NCBI GenBank assembly: GCA_017434755.1
Contig: JAFRER010000003.1
Coordinates: 248,001-312,000, forward strand
Reading direction: 5' to 3'
Source: Oscillospiraceae bacterium
GTDB lineage: Bacteria; Bacillota; Clostridia; Oscillospirales; Oscillospiraceae
Length of the DNA stretch: 64,000 bases
In this document: one piece after another, positions 16,687-25,686 of the stretch
Layout of the letters: every line of letters starts with the position of its first letter
Position numbering within the stretch: the first letter of the stretch is position 1
Made by a program: the position numbers and the translations under genes
Notes under the pieces: generated by a model
Database searches by the model: none
The model's input: the letters and a program-made list of their open reading frames with translations, nothing else
Told to the model about the DNA's origin: nothing

Positions 16687-17973
16687 TCAGCTGTTCAGCA
16701 AGGAAGCGGCTCCGGCCCCGGGGAGGGTTGAATCACTGCCGATGAGAAGAGAAACTTTTTTCCCGATCTTTGCGCCGTATTCGGCAAGATAGCCTTCAAG
16801 AAGCGGCCTGTAATTCAGGCTCTTCTGAACAAGCGAACCCTCTGCAAAGTCGCAGACAGGTCTGTCCCCTTCTCCCCCGCAGCCGGTACATCTGGCAATG
16901 CCGAGCAGAAGAGAGCACATGCAGCGTGCTGAGCGGTCGATCACGGAGTAGCTGATGTCTCTGACAAACTCAGCTTCCTCCGTTGTGGCAAAGACTTCAT
17001 CAAGTCCTTTTGCAAAGGCCCAGGAATCGATCACAGCTGAATTGATCCTCCCCAGAGAAACGATCTTCTCAAGGGTGGCCTTTGAGATGATTCCATCCTC
17101 AGCCGCCTTCAGGATCATCAGTCGCACAAGCTCGCCGAGATAAACGCCGGCAGTCTGCTTTTCAATGATCTTGGTGCCGGGGTTGTGGCTCTCCGCATCA
17201 AGCAGTTCGTCAAAGTATCCCTTGGGTATGCCGCCGTAGAGTCCCGCCTCCATGTTTACTATGATGCTCTTGTCCTCAACGGAGCCGAGCTTGGATATAA
17301 ACTTCAGCGGAACGATGCAGCAGCAGTTTGTACCTGTTCCGCTGACATGTCCGATAAAGGTGCTGTACAGGCTCTTATCGATCGAAGCTGATCCTCCGAG
17401 CAGGACTGCCGCGGTGTCATTCAGAACTACGACCCTTTTGCCCGGGAACCCTCTGCGTGCAAGCTCATCGCTTAGTGACTTTCCGACGAGCTTGCCTTCC
17501 GATCCTTTAATGACAACTTCCTTATCAATGACAACGACCTTCCCGTCGATCTCGGGCGTTATCTCTGCCTCATAGGAAAAACAGAATCCTACCTTGTCCG
17601 TCATCCCGGCAAACGGAACGATCATGTCGGCAACGAACGAGATGAACTGTTCCCAGGTAACCGGTTCATCAACGCCCGGCATGAGGCATTTTTTCAGACC
17701 TTCGAGTTCATAGCCGGAATCCGTAAAGCGGAGCAGAGCGCAGCGGAAATTCGTCCCTCCCGCGTCAATAACGATAACCGGCTCATTTTTCGGGACAGCT
17801 CCGTCATTGACAAGATAGGTCGGGATCATGGGCATGAAAGATTCTTCCCCCGCAAGCCCTTTTTTCATATCCTCACATATCAGGTCAGAACATACGGCAG
17901 GATCCACCGACTCGGGCAGCATGCGGTATTTTTCAAGAAAAGACCTTGAGATCTCGCTCACCGCACACCTCAC
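16687..17973 (-). CDS. hexokinase of the eukaryotic (hexokinase_1/2) type
   Basis: A 428-residue sugar kinase. DAGGTNFR (residues 70-77) is the phosphate-1 loop, CFSYEAEI corresponds to the sugar-binding FSYP region, NDTAAVLL (185-192) holds the catalytic Asp, and GTGTNCCCI is the phosphate-2 loop. Later come INMEAGLYGG-like VNMEAGLYGG, TAGVYLGELVR and the C-terminal DSTLPGAGAA adenosine loop. This block order is that of eukaryotic hexokinases, not of the short ROK glucokinases usual in Bacillota. It phosphorylates a hexose at C6; specificity is not readable. The start is GTG, overlapping the SPFH gene stop. Confidence 0.9.
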   Translation of the reverse strand: MRCAVSEISRSFLEKYRMLPESVDPAVCSDLICEDMKKGLAGEESFMPMIPTYLVNDGAVPKNEPVIVIDAGGTNFRCALLRFTDSGYELEGLKKCLMPGVDEPVTWEQFISFVADMIVPFAGMTDKVGFCFSYEAEITPEIDGKVVVIDKEVVIKGSEGKLVGKSLSDELARRGFPGKRVVVLNDTAAVLLGGSASIDKSLYSTFIGHVSGTGTNCCCIVPLKFISKLGSVEDKSIIVNMEAGLYGGIPKGYFDELLDAESHNPGTKIIEKQTAGVYLGELVRLMILKAAEDGIISKATLEKIVSLGRINSAVIDSWAFAKGLDEVFATTEEAEFVRDISYSVIDRSARCMCSLLLGIARCTGCGGEGDRPVCDFAEGSLVQKSLNYRPLLEGYLAEYGAKIGKKVSLLIGSDSTLPGAGAASLLNS

Positions 17974-18887
17974 TGCTTATCCGGAGTCTCCGGGCTCTTA
18001 AGAGATTCCATTAGTCCCGCAGCAACACCTGCAAGACTCTGGATCTCGCTCGGAATGATGATCTTGGTCGCTCTGCCGTTCGCTGCGGCAGAAAAGGCGT
18101 CGAGAGCTTTGAGTTTAACAACGGCATCTTCCGGCTTGGCCTCATTGATGAGCTTGATACCTTCAGCCGTGGCGCGCTGGACTTTGAGGATCGCCTCCGC
18201 TTCGCCTTCGGCCTCAAGGATCTGCTGCTGTTTCTTGGCATCGGCTCTGAGGATGGCGGATTCTTTTTCACCTTCTGCCTCAAGGATTGCGGCTCTCTTT
18301 TCTCCCTCGGCCCTGAGGATGGCTTCACGGCGTTCACGCTCGGCTTTCATCTGCTTCTCCATCGCGTTCTGGATCTCTTTGGGCGGCAGGATGTTCTTGA
18401 GCTCAACGCGGTTGACTTTGATGCCCCACGGATCCGTCGCTTCATCCAGTATCGCTCTCATCTTGGAGTTGATGATATCTCGGCTCGTAAGGCACTGGTC
18501 AAGCTCCAGGTCGCCGATTATATTACGCAGAGTAGTGGCGGAAAGGTTCTCGATCGCGACCATCGGCTGCTCGATCCCATATGTATAAAGTTTGGGGTCC
18601 GTTATCTGGAAGTAGACGACCGTGTCTATCTGCATGGTGACGTTGTCTTTTGTAATAACAGGCTGAGGCGGGAAATCCGCCACCTGTTCTTTCAGGGAAA
18701 CGATCTTGGCAACTCTCTCGACAAACGGGATCTTGATATGAAGACCCACGTTCCAGGTCGTCTTATAAGCTCCGAGAAACTCGATCACATAGGCTTTTGC
18801 CTGCTGCACGATCCGGATGTTCTTGACCAGAATAAAGAGAATGACAAGAATAAGAATAACCGGTACGATAAAACCTGTTTCTTTCAT
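17970..18887 (-). CDS. SPFH/band-7 (stomatin-like) membrane protein
   Basis: A 305-residue protein with one N-terminal transmembrane helix (residues 6-25). A band-7/SPFH domain follows (about 25-180, with VITKDNVTMQIDTVVYFQI and ATTLRNIIGDLELD). Then comes a long Glu/Ala/Lys-rich coiled coil (AERERREAILRAEGEKRAAI and onwards) and a short C-terminal segment. Such proteins form large rings on membranes and work with NfeD partners. The NfeD gene is immediately upstream in the same operon. Start supported by GGAGG. Confidence 0.93.
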   Translation of the reverse strand: MKETGFIVPVILILVILFILVKNIRIVQQAKAYVIEFLGAYKTTWNVGLHIKIPFVERVAKIVSLKEQVADFPPQPVITKDNVTMQIDTVVYFQITDPKLYTYGIEQPMVAIENLSATTLRNIIGDLELDQCLTSRDIINSKMRAILDEATDPWGIKVNRVELKNILPPKEIQNAMEKQMKAERERREAILRAEGEKRAAILEAEGEKESAILRADAKKQQQILEAEGEAEAILKVQRATAEGIKLINEAKPEDAVVKLKALDAFSAAANGRATKIIIPSEIQSLAGVAAGLMESLKSPETPDKQ

Positions 18888-18901
18888 GGAGACCTCCTAA
18901 A

Positions 18902-19330
18902 TTATTCGATAATAAGCTTAACGCCTTCGATCTGTACAACTTTTTTCACTTCACCGACACCGGAAATGCTTTTTTCATCCTGATTTCTGGCGGTCCAGGT
19001 CTTTCCGTCTACAGTTACAGCGCCGGTTCCGAGAACATTGTTTACTTCTTCGATGACTACGCATTCCCTGCCAATGACCGTATCGGCATTCGTTGCCTGG
19101 ATCTTTCCTGTCTGATACTTTCTGACGAGCGGCTTCGTCAGAATAAGCGTAACAACGGAAACTACAAGAAAACACAGGATCTGAAGCCAGACAGGCGCAC
19201 CCAGCAATGCACAGATAAGAGCCGCCAGCGCACCTAAGGCAAACCAGATGGATACCAGTCCGGGAACGATGGCCTCGACGATGATCAGTATGATCATCGC
19301 TGCCAGCCAGAATATTACCATATCGCCCAT
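18902..19330 (-). CDS. NfeD family membrane protein
   Basis: A 142-residue short-form NfeD: two or three hydrophobic segments in the first 75 residues, then a C-terminal OB-fold domain (NADTVIGRECVVIEEVNNVL to the VDGKTWTAR and EVKKVVQIEGVKLII strands). NfeD proteins pair with SPFH partners and are thought to stabilise their assemblies. It is the first gene of the nfeD/SPFH/hexokinase operon and has AAGGTG before its ATG. Confidence 0.92.
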   Translation of the reverse strand: MGDMVIFWLAAMIILIIVEAIVPGLVSIWFALGALAALICALLGAPVWLQILCFLVVSVVTLILTKPLVRKYQTGKIQATNADTVIGRECVVIEEVNNVLGTGAVTVDGKTWTARNQDEKSISGVGEVKKVVQIEGVKLIIE

Positions 19331-19470
19331 AATATCACCTTCTTTACGGTATAAATTATAGTATTAAGATGAATTTAACGCAATAGCATTTTAAATTACT
19401 TTACACTTTACTTTTTTAAATTAAAGAAGTAGAATTTAGAAAAAACCAAAACAGGAGCATAAGAGGAAAG

Positions 19471-19767
19471 ATGAACAAGCACAAGAAAAAACCGCGCAGC
19501 GAGGAAATGTACAAGGCCATTCTTTCGCTTGAGACCGTGGATGAATGCATGCAGTTTTTTGACGATCTGTGCACAGTCAGTGAGATACTGGCAATGGAAC
19601 AGCGCTATCATGTTGCATCCTGCCTGGATGACGGCATGATCTATACCGACATTCTTGCCGAGACCGGCGCTTCAAGCGCGACGATCAGCCGCGTCAACCG
19701 ATCTCTTCAATACGGTTCCGGGGGATATGAAACTGTATTCAGCAGAATAAAGGGAAAAGACAAGTGA
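19471..19767 (+). CDS. TrpR-like protein, YerC/YecD family
   Basis: A 98-residue helical protein with a TrpR-type helix-turn-helix: FFDDLCTVSEILAMEQRYHV, then the recognition region YTDILAETGASSATISRVNR. Members are small DNA-binding regulators whose targets are mostly unknown. The GAGGAAAG Shine-Dalgarno supports the start. Its stop overlaps the GTG start of the methyltransferase by 4 bp, so the two are coupled. Confidence 0.92.
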   Translation: MNKHKKKPRSEEMYKAILSLETVDECMQFFDDLCTVSEILAMEQRYHVASCLDDGMIYTDILAETGASSATISRVNRSLQYGSGGYETVFSRIKGKDK

Positions 19768-20495
19768 CTGCCTATTATTCACTTGCTGCATGGTATGACA
19801 GACTGACAAAAGATATTCCGTATAAGGAATTTGCCGATTATTACTGCAAGGTCTTTTCGGAATCAGGTGAGGAAATACATCTGGTTCTTGATCTGTGCTG
19901 CGGGACCGGCTCCATAACATTCGAGCTTGCCTCCCGCGGATATGAACTGATCTCAGCGGACGGCTCTTCCGAGATGCTTGCCGTGGCTCAGGCAAAATGC
20001 ACGGTTCTGGAACGGATGCCTCTTTTTATCTGCCAGGACGCTGCGGAACTTGACCTTTACGGAACCGTGGATGCCGCAGTCTGTTCACTCGACAGCATCA
20101 ACTATATCTCTCCTGAGAAAGCGGATGAGGTATTCCGCCGCCTTGCCCTTTTTATCCGTCCCGGAGGTATTCTCATCTTCGACGTGAAAACCCCTCAGCT
20201 TCTGAAGAGTGCCGACGGGCAGACAAATGTCGACGAGGACGAATCCCTTTTCTGCGTTTGGCGCGCCGACTGGTCTGAAACGGACCGATGCCTGATATAC
20301 GGCATGGACATTTTTGAAAAAAAGAATACGCTTTGGTCCAGAAGCAAGGAGGAACACATAGAGTACGCTTATGAAGAGGAAACGCTCAGAAAACTTGTTT
20401 CCTCTCACCTGTTCAGGCTGATCCGTCTAGACGCAGACACCTCGTTCGGCGGCGTCGGCAGGCAGTTTTATGCAGTGAAAAGAACGGACGAATGA
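19764..20495 (+). CDS. class I SAM-dependent methyltransferase
   Basis: A 243-residue Rossmann-fold methyltransferase. Motif I is LDLCCGTGSITFELASRG near residue 36, the acidic end of strand 2 is ISADGSSEML, and the post-I to motif IV region is CSLDSINYIS. C-terminal strands resemble those of small-molecule (ubiE-like) methyltransferases. The substrate is unknown. Start is GTG at 19764, inside the regulator stop. Confidence 0.88.
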   Translation: MTAYYSLAAWYDRLTKDIPYKEFADYYCKVFSESGEEIHLVLDLCCGTGSITFELASRGYELISADGSSEMLAVAQAKCTVLERMPLFICQDAAELDLYGTVDAAVCSLDSINYISPEKADEVFRRLALFIRPGGILIFDVKTPQLLKSADGQTNVDEDESLFCVWRADWSETDRCLIYGMDIFEKKNTLWSRSKEEHIEYAYEEETLRKLVSSHLFRLIRLDADTSFGGVGRQFYAVKRTDE

Positions 20496-20520
20496 ACAGG
20501 CTCAACAGCAAGAAAAAGTA

Positions 20521-20549
20521 TTGACAAGCTGCTGATTATTTAGTAGAAT
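20521..20549 (+). promoter_or_regulatory. tRNA operon promoter
   Basis: TTGACA at 20521-20526, a 17-bp spacer and TAGAAT at 20544-20549, placed 18 bp before the first tRNA of the cluster. Confidence 0.85.
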
Positions 20550-20566
20550 AATCAAGCTGTCATTGC

Positions 20567-20643
20567 GGGAGCATAGCTCAGCTGGTTAGAGCACCTGCCT
20601 TACAAGCAGGGGGTCACTGGTTCGAGTCCAGTTGTTCCCACCA
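20567..20643 (+). tRNA. tRNA-Val (anticodon TAC)
   Basis: A 77-nt cloverleaf with encoded CCA. Anticodon arm CCTGC-CTTACAA-GCAGG; T-arm with GGTTCGAGTCC; acceptor GGGAGCA/TGTTCCC. Confidence 0.97.
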
Positions 20644-20649
20644 ATATCC

Positions 20650-20725
<76 letters not shown>

Positions 20726-20728
20726 TTT

Positions 20729-20804
20729 GCGGCTTTAGCTCATCCGGTAGAGCGCCACCTTGCCAAGGTGGAGGTAGCGAGTTCGAGCCTCGTAAGCCGC
20801 TCCA
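20729..20804 (+). tRNA. tRNA-Gly (anticodon GCC)
   Basis: A 76-nt cloverleaf with encoded CCA. Anticodon arm CCACC-TTGCCAA-GGTGG gives GCC. Three bases after tRNA-Phe. Confidence 0.97.
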
Positions 20805-20833
20805 TTTTTATACAGGCTCTGTCCTGTATATCC

Positions 20834-20908
20834 GGCGCCATAGCCAAGTGGTAAGGCAGCGGACTGCAAATCCGCGATTCCCCAGTTCGAGTCTGGGTGG
20901 CGCCTCCA
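20834..20908 (+). tRNA. tRNA-Cys (anticodon GCA)
   Basis: A 75-nt cloverleaf with encoded CCA. Anticodon arm CGGACTGCAAATCCG gives GCA; acceptor GGCGCCA with GGCGCC. Last tRNA of the four-gene cluster. Confidence 0.97.
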
Positions 20909-20910
20909 GA

Positions 20911-20938
20911 AAGAAGCACTCCGGTGCTTCTTTTTTTT
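20911..20938 (+). terminator. terminator of the tRNA cluster
   Basis: A 9-bp stem AAGAAGCAC/GTGCTTCTT with a TCCG tetraloop and a run of eight Ts. Confidence 0.93.
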
Positions 20939-20960
20939 GCTTCTGAATAATCTGAAATAA

Positions 20961-20988
20961 AAAACAGCGCCGGTAACGGCGCTGTTTT
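20961..20988 (-). terminator. terminator of rpsU
   Basis: An 11-bp stem AAAACAGCGCC/GGCGCTGTTTT, 5 bp past the rpsU stop on the minus strand and followed by a T-rich tract. Confidence 0.88.
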
Positions 20989-20992
20989 CAGG

Positions 20993-21178
20993 TCAATAAT
21001 AACGTTTGTTCTTGTTCTTGCGAGCAGCTTCGGATTTCTTGCGGCGTTTTACGCTCGGGCTCTGATAATACTCCTTTTTGCGGAGATCAGCCAGAACGCC
21101 GGACTTTGCGCAGCTGCGTTTGAATCTTTTAAGAGCACTGTCCAGAGATTCATTTTCCTTGACATAAATTTCAGACAT
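20993..21178 (-). CDS. rpsU: 30S ribosomal protein S21
   Basis: A 61-residue basic protein: [20 protein letters not shown], then [20 protein letters not shown] and a Lys/Arg tail. This is standard bS21. It helps the 30S subunit recognise the Shine-Dalgarno region of mRNAs. A strong GGAGGG precedes the ATG. The gene is monocistronic with its own terminator. Confidence 0.97.
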   Translation of the reverse strand: MSEIYVKENESLDSALKRFKRSCAKSGVLADLRKKEYYQSPSVKRRKKSEAARKNKNKRYY

Positions 21179-21277
21179 CTATTTCCCTCCCCCCATGCGC
21201 TGATGGCGCTTAAAGGGCCATTCAACTTGGCTTTTTAGCAATAGAATTATAACGGCAGTGCGTATAATTGTCAACTG

Positions 21278-23782
21278 TTAGTTTTTCGGTCTGATTATGA
21301 GGTTGACGAGCTTGTTCTTAACAACGATGGACTTCACGATAGCCATGTTTTCAAGATACCTGCCCACTTTTTCCTCGGCGCAGGCCGCGGCGACGACAAC
21401 GTCGTCCGGAGAATCGGCCGGAACGGTGATGGTGCCTCTGAGTTTGCCGTTCACCTGGACTGCCATCTGCTTGACTGCATCGACGGTCTTGGCTTCGTCA
21501 TACTTCGGCCAGTCCATCTGCATGGCCATCCTGCCGTACTTTTCAGCAAATCCGCACTGTTCCCACATCTCCTCTGCAATATGCGGTGCAAAGGGACTGA
21601 GCAGCATGAGGAAATACTCCAGATCGCCCTTGGATACCCCGTTTGCATAGAACTCATTCACGAGCGTCATGAGAGCGGCGATCGCCGTGTTCATCTTGAG
21701 CTGGAGGATATCCTCTCCGACCTTCTTGATGGTCTTGTGGATGAGCGACTCATTCTTCGGCGAAACGTTCGGATCGTCATTCACCATCTCGAGCAGATTC
21801 CAGCAGCGGTCGAGGAAGCGCTTTGATCCTTTGACGGCATCATCGGACCAGGTGGCCGTCTTCTCGAAGTCCCCGATGAACATGATATACACACGCATCG
21901 TGTCCGTGCCGTATTCTTTGATGACATCGTCCGGATTAACGACGTTGCCCAGAGATTTGGACATCTTTACGGAAGTACGCAGAGCATCGCTGCCGTAATG
22001 CTCAATCAGTTTCTGCTTCTCCTCTTCCGTCTCGGCATACCCTACATAGTGCGGGTTGCGGCCGAGGATCATGCCGTGGGATGTTCGCTTCTGATAGGGC
22101 TCTTTCGTATGGACGACCCCTATGTCATACAGGAACTTGTGCCAGAAACGGCTGTAGAGCAGGTGGAGCGTGGTGTGTTCCATACCGCCGTTATACCAGT
22201 CGACCGGTCCCCAGTAATCCTCCGCTTCCTTGGAAAAGAGGCGTTCGTCGTTATTCGGATCCATGTATCGGAGGTAGTACCAGCAGGACCCGGCCCAGTT
22301 GGGCATCGTGTCGGTCTCGCGGACTGCCGGACCTCCGCACTTCGGGCAGGACGTGTTCACCCAATCGGTCATCTTGGCGAGCGGGCTTTCGCCATCGTCG
22401 GTGGGTTCATAACTTTCGACGTTCGGGAGCACAAGAGGCAGCTCGCTCTCGTCGAGAGCAACCCAGCCGCACTTGTCGCAGTGCACGAGGGGTATAGGCT
22501 CGCCCCAGTAGCGCTGGCGGGAGAAGACCCAGTCGCGCAGCTTGTAGTTGACCTTTGATTTCCCGAAGCCGTGCTCAAGAGCATACTTGTTCATCGCCGT
22601 GATCGCTTCCTTGACGGTAAGCCCGTTCAGGAAGTCGGAATTCACCATGATCCCGTCCTCTTTGGCGACAAAAGCTTCCTTCGTCATATCGCCGCCCTTG
22701 ACCACTTCGATGATCGGAAGGCCGAACTTCATGGCGAACTCCCAGTCACGCTGATCGTGGCCAGGCACGCCCATGACGCATCCGGTACCGTAGCCCATAA
22801 GGACGTAGTCGGAGATAAAGACGGGAACACTTGCATTGTTCGCCGGATTCACCGCGCGAATACCCTGCAGGCAGACACCGGTCTTATCTTTGTTGAGCTC
22901 GCCCCGTTCGAAGTCGGATTTCTTTGAAGCCGCTGCCCGGTAGGCCTGGACCTCGTCCCAGTTGGCTATCTTGTCTTTCCAGGTTTCAAGGATCGGATGC
23001 TCGGGGGAAATGACCATATAGGTCACGCCGAAGAGCGTATCGGCGCGGGTGGTGAATACGGTGATCACATCGCCGGTCGTGATCCTGAAATCGACCTCGA
23101 CACCGTAGGATCTGCCGATCCAGTTCTTCTGCTGGATCTTTACACGCTCAATATAATCCAGATCGTCAAGATCATCGATGAGGCGGTCGGCGTATTTCGT
23201 GATACGGAGCATCCACTGGCTCTTTTCCTTGCGGATGACTTCCCCGCCGCAGCGTTCACAGACACCGTCGACCACTTCCTCATTGGCAAGACCGACCTTG
23301 CAGCTGGTGCACCAGTTTATGGGGATGGTCGCTTTATAGGCCAGGTCATTTTTGAACATCTGCAGGAAGATCCACTGCGTCCATTTATAATACTTCGGAT
23401 CCGAAGTATTGACACAGCGGTCCCAGTCAAAGCCGTAGCCGAGCATCTTGAGCTGACGCGTGAAGTTTGCGATATTGTCGCGCGTGACAATCGATGGATG
23501 GATATGGTTCTTGATGGCATAGTTCTCAGTGGGAAGACCGAACGCGTCATACCCGATCGGGAATATGACATTGTAACCATCCATTCTTTTCTTTCTTGTT
23601 ACAATGTCCATTGCCGTGAAGGGCCGGGGATGCCCGACATGGAGGCCCGCTCCGCTCGGATACGGGAACTCGATGAGGCCGTAGAACTTCGGTCTGGGAT
23701 CACCGGTGACCGCCGCATAAGGCTTGCTTATCTCCCAGCGGTCCTGCCATTTTTTTTCGATAGATGCGAAATCGTATTTCAT
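21278..23782 (-). CDS. leuS: leucyl-tRNA synthetase
   Basis: An 834-residue class Ia synthetase charging tRNA-Leu. It has the HIGH-type site [12 protein letters not shown] near residue 50, zinc-knuckle cysteines (CTSCKVG, CERCGG), and an inserted CP1 editing domain ([12 protein letters not shown] onwards). The KMSKS loop is [12 protein letters not shown] near 600, and the C-terminal anticodon domains end in VNGKLRGTI and the last strand. I start at ATG 23782 with AGAGG upstream; a longer frame back to 23878 would overlap rsfS. No T-box leader is visible. It is the final gene of the long minus-strand run. Confidence 0.97.
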   Translation of the reverse strand: MKYDFASIEKKWQDRWEISKPYAAVTGDPRPKFYGLIEFPYPSGAGLHVGHPRPFTAMDIVTRKKRMDGYNVIFPIGYDAFGLPTENYAIKNHIHPSIVTRDNIANFTRQLKMLGYGFDWDRCVNTSDPKYYKWTQWIFLQMFKNDLAYKATIPINWCTSCKVGLANEEVVDGVCERCGGEVIRKEKSQWMLRITKYADRLIDDLDDLDYIERVKIQQKNWIGRSYGVEVDFRITTGDVITVFTTRADTLFGVTYMVISPEHPILETWKDKIANWDEVQAYRAAASKKSDFERGELNKDKTGVCLQGIRAVNPANNASVPVFISDYVLMGYGTGCVMGVPGHDQRDWEFAMKFGLPIIEVVKGGDMTKEAFVAKEDGIMVNSDFLNGLTVKEAITAMNKYALEHGFGKSKVNYKLRDWVFSRQRYWGEPIPLVHCDKCGWVALDESELPLVLPNVESYEPTDDGESPLAKMTDWVNTSCPKCGGPAVRETDTMPNWAGSCWYYLRYMDPNNDERLFSKEAEDYWGPVDWYNGGMEHTTLHLLYSRFWHKFLYDIGVVHTKEPYQKRTSHGMILGRNPHYVGYAETEEEKQKLIEHYGSDALRTSVKMSKSLGNVVNPDDVIKEYGTDTMRVYIMFIGDFEKTATWSDDAVKGSKRFLDRCWNLLEMVNDDPNVSPKNESLIHKTIKKVGEDILQLKMNTAIAALMTLVNEFYANGVSKGDLEYFLMLLSPFAPHIAEEMWEQCGFAEKYGRMAMQMDWPKYDEAKTVDAVKQMAVQVNGKLRGTITVPADSPDDVVVAAACAEEKVGRYLENMAIVKSIVVKNKLVNLIIRPKN

Positions 23783-23829
23783 CGTTTTTTTCCTCTCAAA
23801 TTCTTCTGAAATCCGGAATGCCCCTGTAA

Positions 23830-24201
23830 TCAGGGGCTCAGAAGGGATGAGAGCGGCACCTCCTCGGAATCGGTCCAAAGTCTTTCAAGATTATAAAACT
23901 TTCTTCCCTCATCCGTGAATATATGGACGATAACACTTCCGAAATCCATCAGCACCCAGATGTCGGAACGCTGTCCTTCTCTTTTTCGTGCCGGCTCGCC
24001 GGCTTCCGAAAGCTGTCTGTCCACTTCGTCGACAAGCGCCTTGACATGCGTGGACGAGGTGCCGTTGCAGATAATGAAGTAATCCGCGAGCACCGTCTTT
24101 TCGGCTATGTGGAGAACTTTGATGTCTTTCGCGCTTTTTTCATCGAGCGCCTTAACGGCTAATGTGACGATCTGTTCCGGTGACATGGGATTATCAGGCA
24201 T
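23830..24201 (-). CDS. rsfS: ribosomal silencing factor RsfS
   Basis: A 123-residue DUF143/Iojap protein: [35 protein letters not shown], then FYNLERLW. It binds uL14 and blocks subunit joining under starvation. The yqeK stop and its ATG share a base (TGATG). The yqeK-rsfS pair is conserved in Bacillota. Confidence 0.95.
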   Translation of the reverse strand: MPDNPMSPEQIVTLAVKALDEKSAKDIKVLHIAEKTVLADYFIICNGTSSTHVKALVDEVDRQLSEAGEPARKREGQRSDIWVLMDFGSVIVHIFTDEGRKFYNLERLWTDSEEVPLSSLLSP

Positions 24202-24785
24202 CAGTTCAAATACTCCTTATAATATTCATAGGCTTCGGTCGTTATGGGATGAAGTGCAAAGCCTCTTTGCTTAATATCGTCTATGCTCATCCTGAGGCCA
24301 AGGGCCATCGCGCTGTCGAGATCGGCCCATGCGGTCTTGCGAAGTTTGCCGATCCCGTCAAAGTCCCTTGTGGGTTCTATATAGTCCGCAAGGTAGATGA
24401 TCTTTTCAAGAAGCGACATATCCGGTCTTCCGGTCGTATGCCACCATATCGCATCAAATACAGTCTGCTCTATGTCAAAAAGCTCTCTGGCCTTACAGGC
24501 ACCCGTTTTTGAATGGAGAAGGCTCGGACTGTTTTTTTCGATATCGTCGCAAATAATACCATATCTGTCGCACAATATCAACTGATTACTCAAATCCAGC
24601 GCCTTCGTGATATCATGAAGGATGGCGGCGACGGCAGCCTTATCCGGATCCGCTCCGTATTGTGCTGCCAGTTTTACCGCGACCTTCTCGCAGCCTTCAA
24701 CATGTCGGATCCGTTTTTTCTTCAGGTAGGGATATGCCGCCTGCCTGAGTGCGGGAAGATCCTCCGCTTTATATACAACCGGCAA
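24201..24785 (-). CDS. yqeK: HD-domain hydrolase, YqeK type (symmetrical Ap4A hydrolase)
   Basis: A 194-residue HD phosphohydrolase. The metal ligands are visible as RHVEGC, ILHDITKA, LLHSKTGA and IWWHTTGRPDM, followed by EKIIYLADYIEPTRDF. YqeK proteins split diadenosine tetraphosphate into two ADP. The start is TTG at 24785 with a GGGGGG tract about 10 nt ahead. Coupled to rsfS. Confidence 0.92.
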   Translation of the reverse strand: MPVVYKAEDLPALRQAAYPYLKKKRIRHVEGCEKVAVKLAAQYGADPDKAAVAAILHDITKALDLSNQLILCDRYGIICDDIEKNSPSLLHSKTGACKARELFDIEQTVFDAIWWHTTGRPDMSLLEKIIYLADYIEPTRDFDGIGKLRKTAWADLDSAMALGLRMSIDDIKQRGFALHPITTEAYEYYKEYLN

Positions 24786-24803
24786 TGCGGCCGAGCCCCC
24801 CTT

Positions 24804-25097
24804 TTACCTGGCAAGTCTGATGCCGGGGTTTTCATTGTTTCTCTTATACAGCACGAATTTCGAGCCTATCACCTGCACGGGCTCCGCTCCGCAGGCCTCG
24901 GCGAGCATTTCGCAGGCCTCTCTCGGTGTAAGCATCGAGTTTTCAAGAACACGGCCCTTAACGATCTCCCTCGCCTTCAGCGCGTCTCTGACAGATGCGA
25001 TCAGAGTGTCGTTGATGCCGCCTTTGCCGACCATTATGATCGTATCCTCATTCTGTGCTATCGCTTTCAGCTGTGATCTCTGTTTACTTGTGAGCAT
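24804..25097 (-). CDS. yhbY: CRM-domain RNA-binding protein, YhbY type
   Basis: A 97-residue single CRM domain: MLTSKQRSQLKAIAQ, then the GKGGINDTL loop in place of the canonical GxxG and the C-terminal QVIGSKFVLYKRN strand. Homologs bind pre-50S ribosomal particles. It overlaps rdgB by 14 bp. Confidence 0.93.
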   Translation of the reverse strand: MLTSKQRSQLKAIAQNEDTIIMVGKGGINDTLIASVRDALKAREIVKGRVLENSMLTPREACEMLAEACGAEPVQVIGSKFVLYKRNNENPGIRLAR

Positions 25098-25686
25098 CCA
25101 AATACCTCTTATATAACTCCAGAAATTTCCTCAGTGCCTTTCCTCTGTGGGAAATGCTGTTTTTTTCTTCGGGTGTGAGCTGCGCCATGCTTCTGTCATA
25201 ACCGTCAGGACGGAAGATCGGATCGTATCCGAAGCCGCCGCTCCCGACCGGTTCGTACAGGATAGTTCCCTCACATATGTCTTCCGCTGTCAGCACATCT
25301 CCGTTCGGAAACGTGCAGCAAATGCTGCAGACATAGTGCGCTGACCGGTCTGTCGCGTCCTTCATCTCATCGAGAAGATGCATCATCCTCTCATGATCAT
25401 CATGCGCGATACCGGCCCCGTACCTTGCCGAATATATGCCGGGTCCCCCGCCGAGATGATCCACACAAATTCCCGAATCATCGGAAACCGCAGGAGTATG
25501 CGTATGATCCGTCACGCTTTTTGCCTTGATATAAGCATTCTCTGCGAAGCTCGTGCCGTTTTCCTCCACATCAAAATCACACCCGGCCTCACTGCGCTTA
25601 ATGACCAGCGTGTCCGTTCCGGAGAGGATCTCGCAGAACTCCCTGTATTTATGCGCGTTATCGCTGGCAAGTATCAGTCTGTTCAT
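25084..25686 (-). CDS. rdgB: XTP/dITP diphosphatase (RdgB/HAM1)
   Basis: A 200-residue house-cleaning pyrophosphatase. LILASDNAHKYREF is the phosphate-binding start, and SDDSGICVDHLGGGPGIYSARYG the metal/nucleotide core. GGFGYDPIFRPDG and SHRGKALRKF complete the family signature. It removes ITP/XTP from nucleotide pools. Starts within the ftsY stop (ATGA). Confidence 0.95.
   Translation of the reverse strand: MNRLILASDNAHKYREFCEILSGTDTLVIKRSEAGCDFDVEENGTSFAENAYIKAKSVTDHTHTPAVSDDSGICVDHLGGGPGIYSARYGAGIAHDDHERMMHLLDEMKDATDRSAHYVCSICCTFPNGDVLTAEDICEGTILYEPVGSGGFGYDPIFRPDGYDRSMAQLTPEEKNSISHRGKALRKFLELYKRYLDAHK

Noticed and set aside
23783-23829. T-box leader ahead of leuS
   Set aside because: Only 47 bp separate rsfS and leuS, with no T-box sequence or specifier hairpin.
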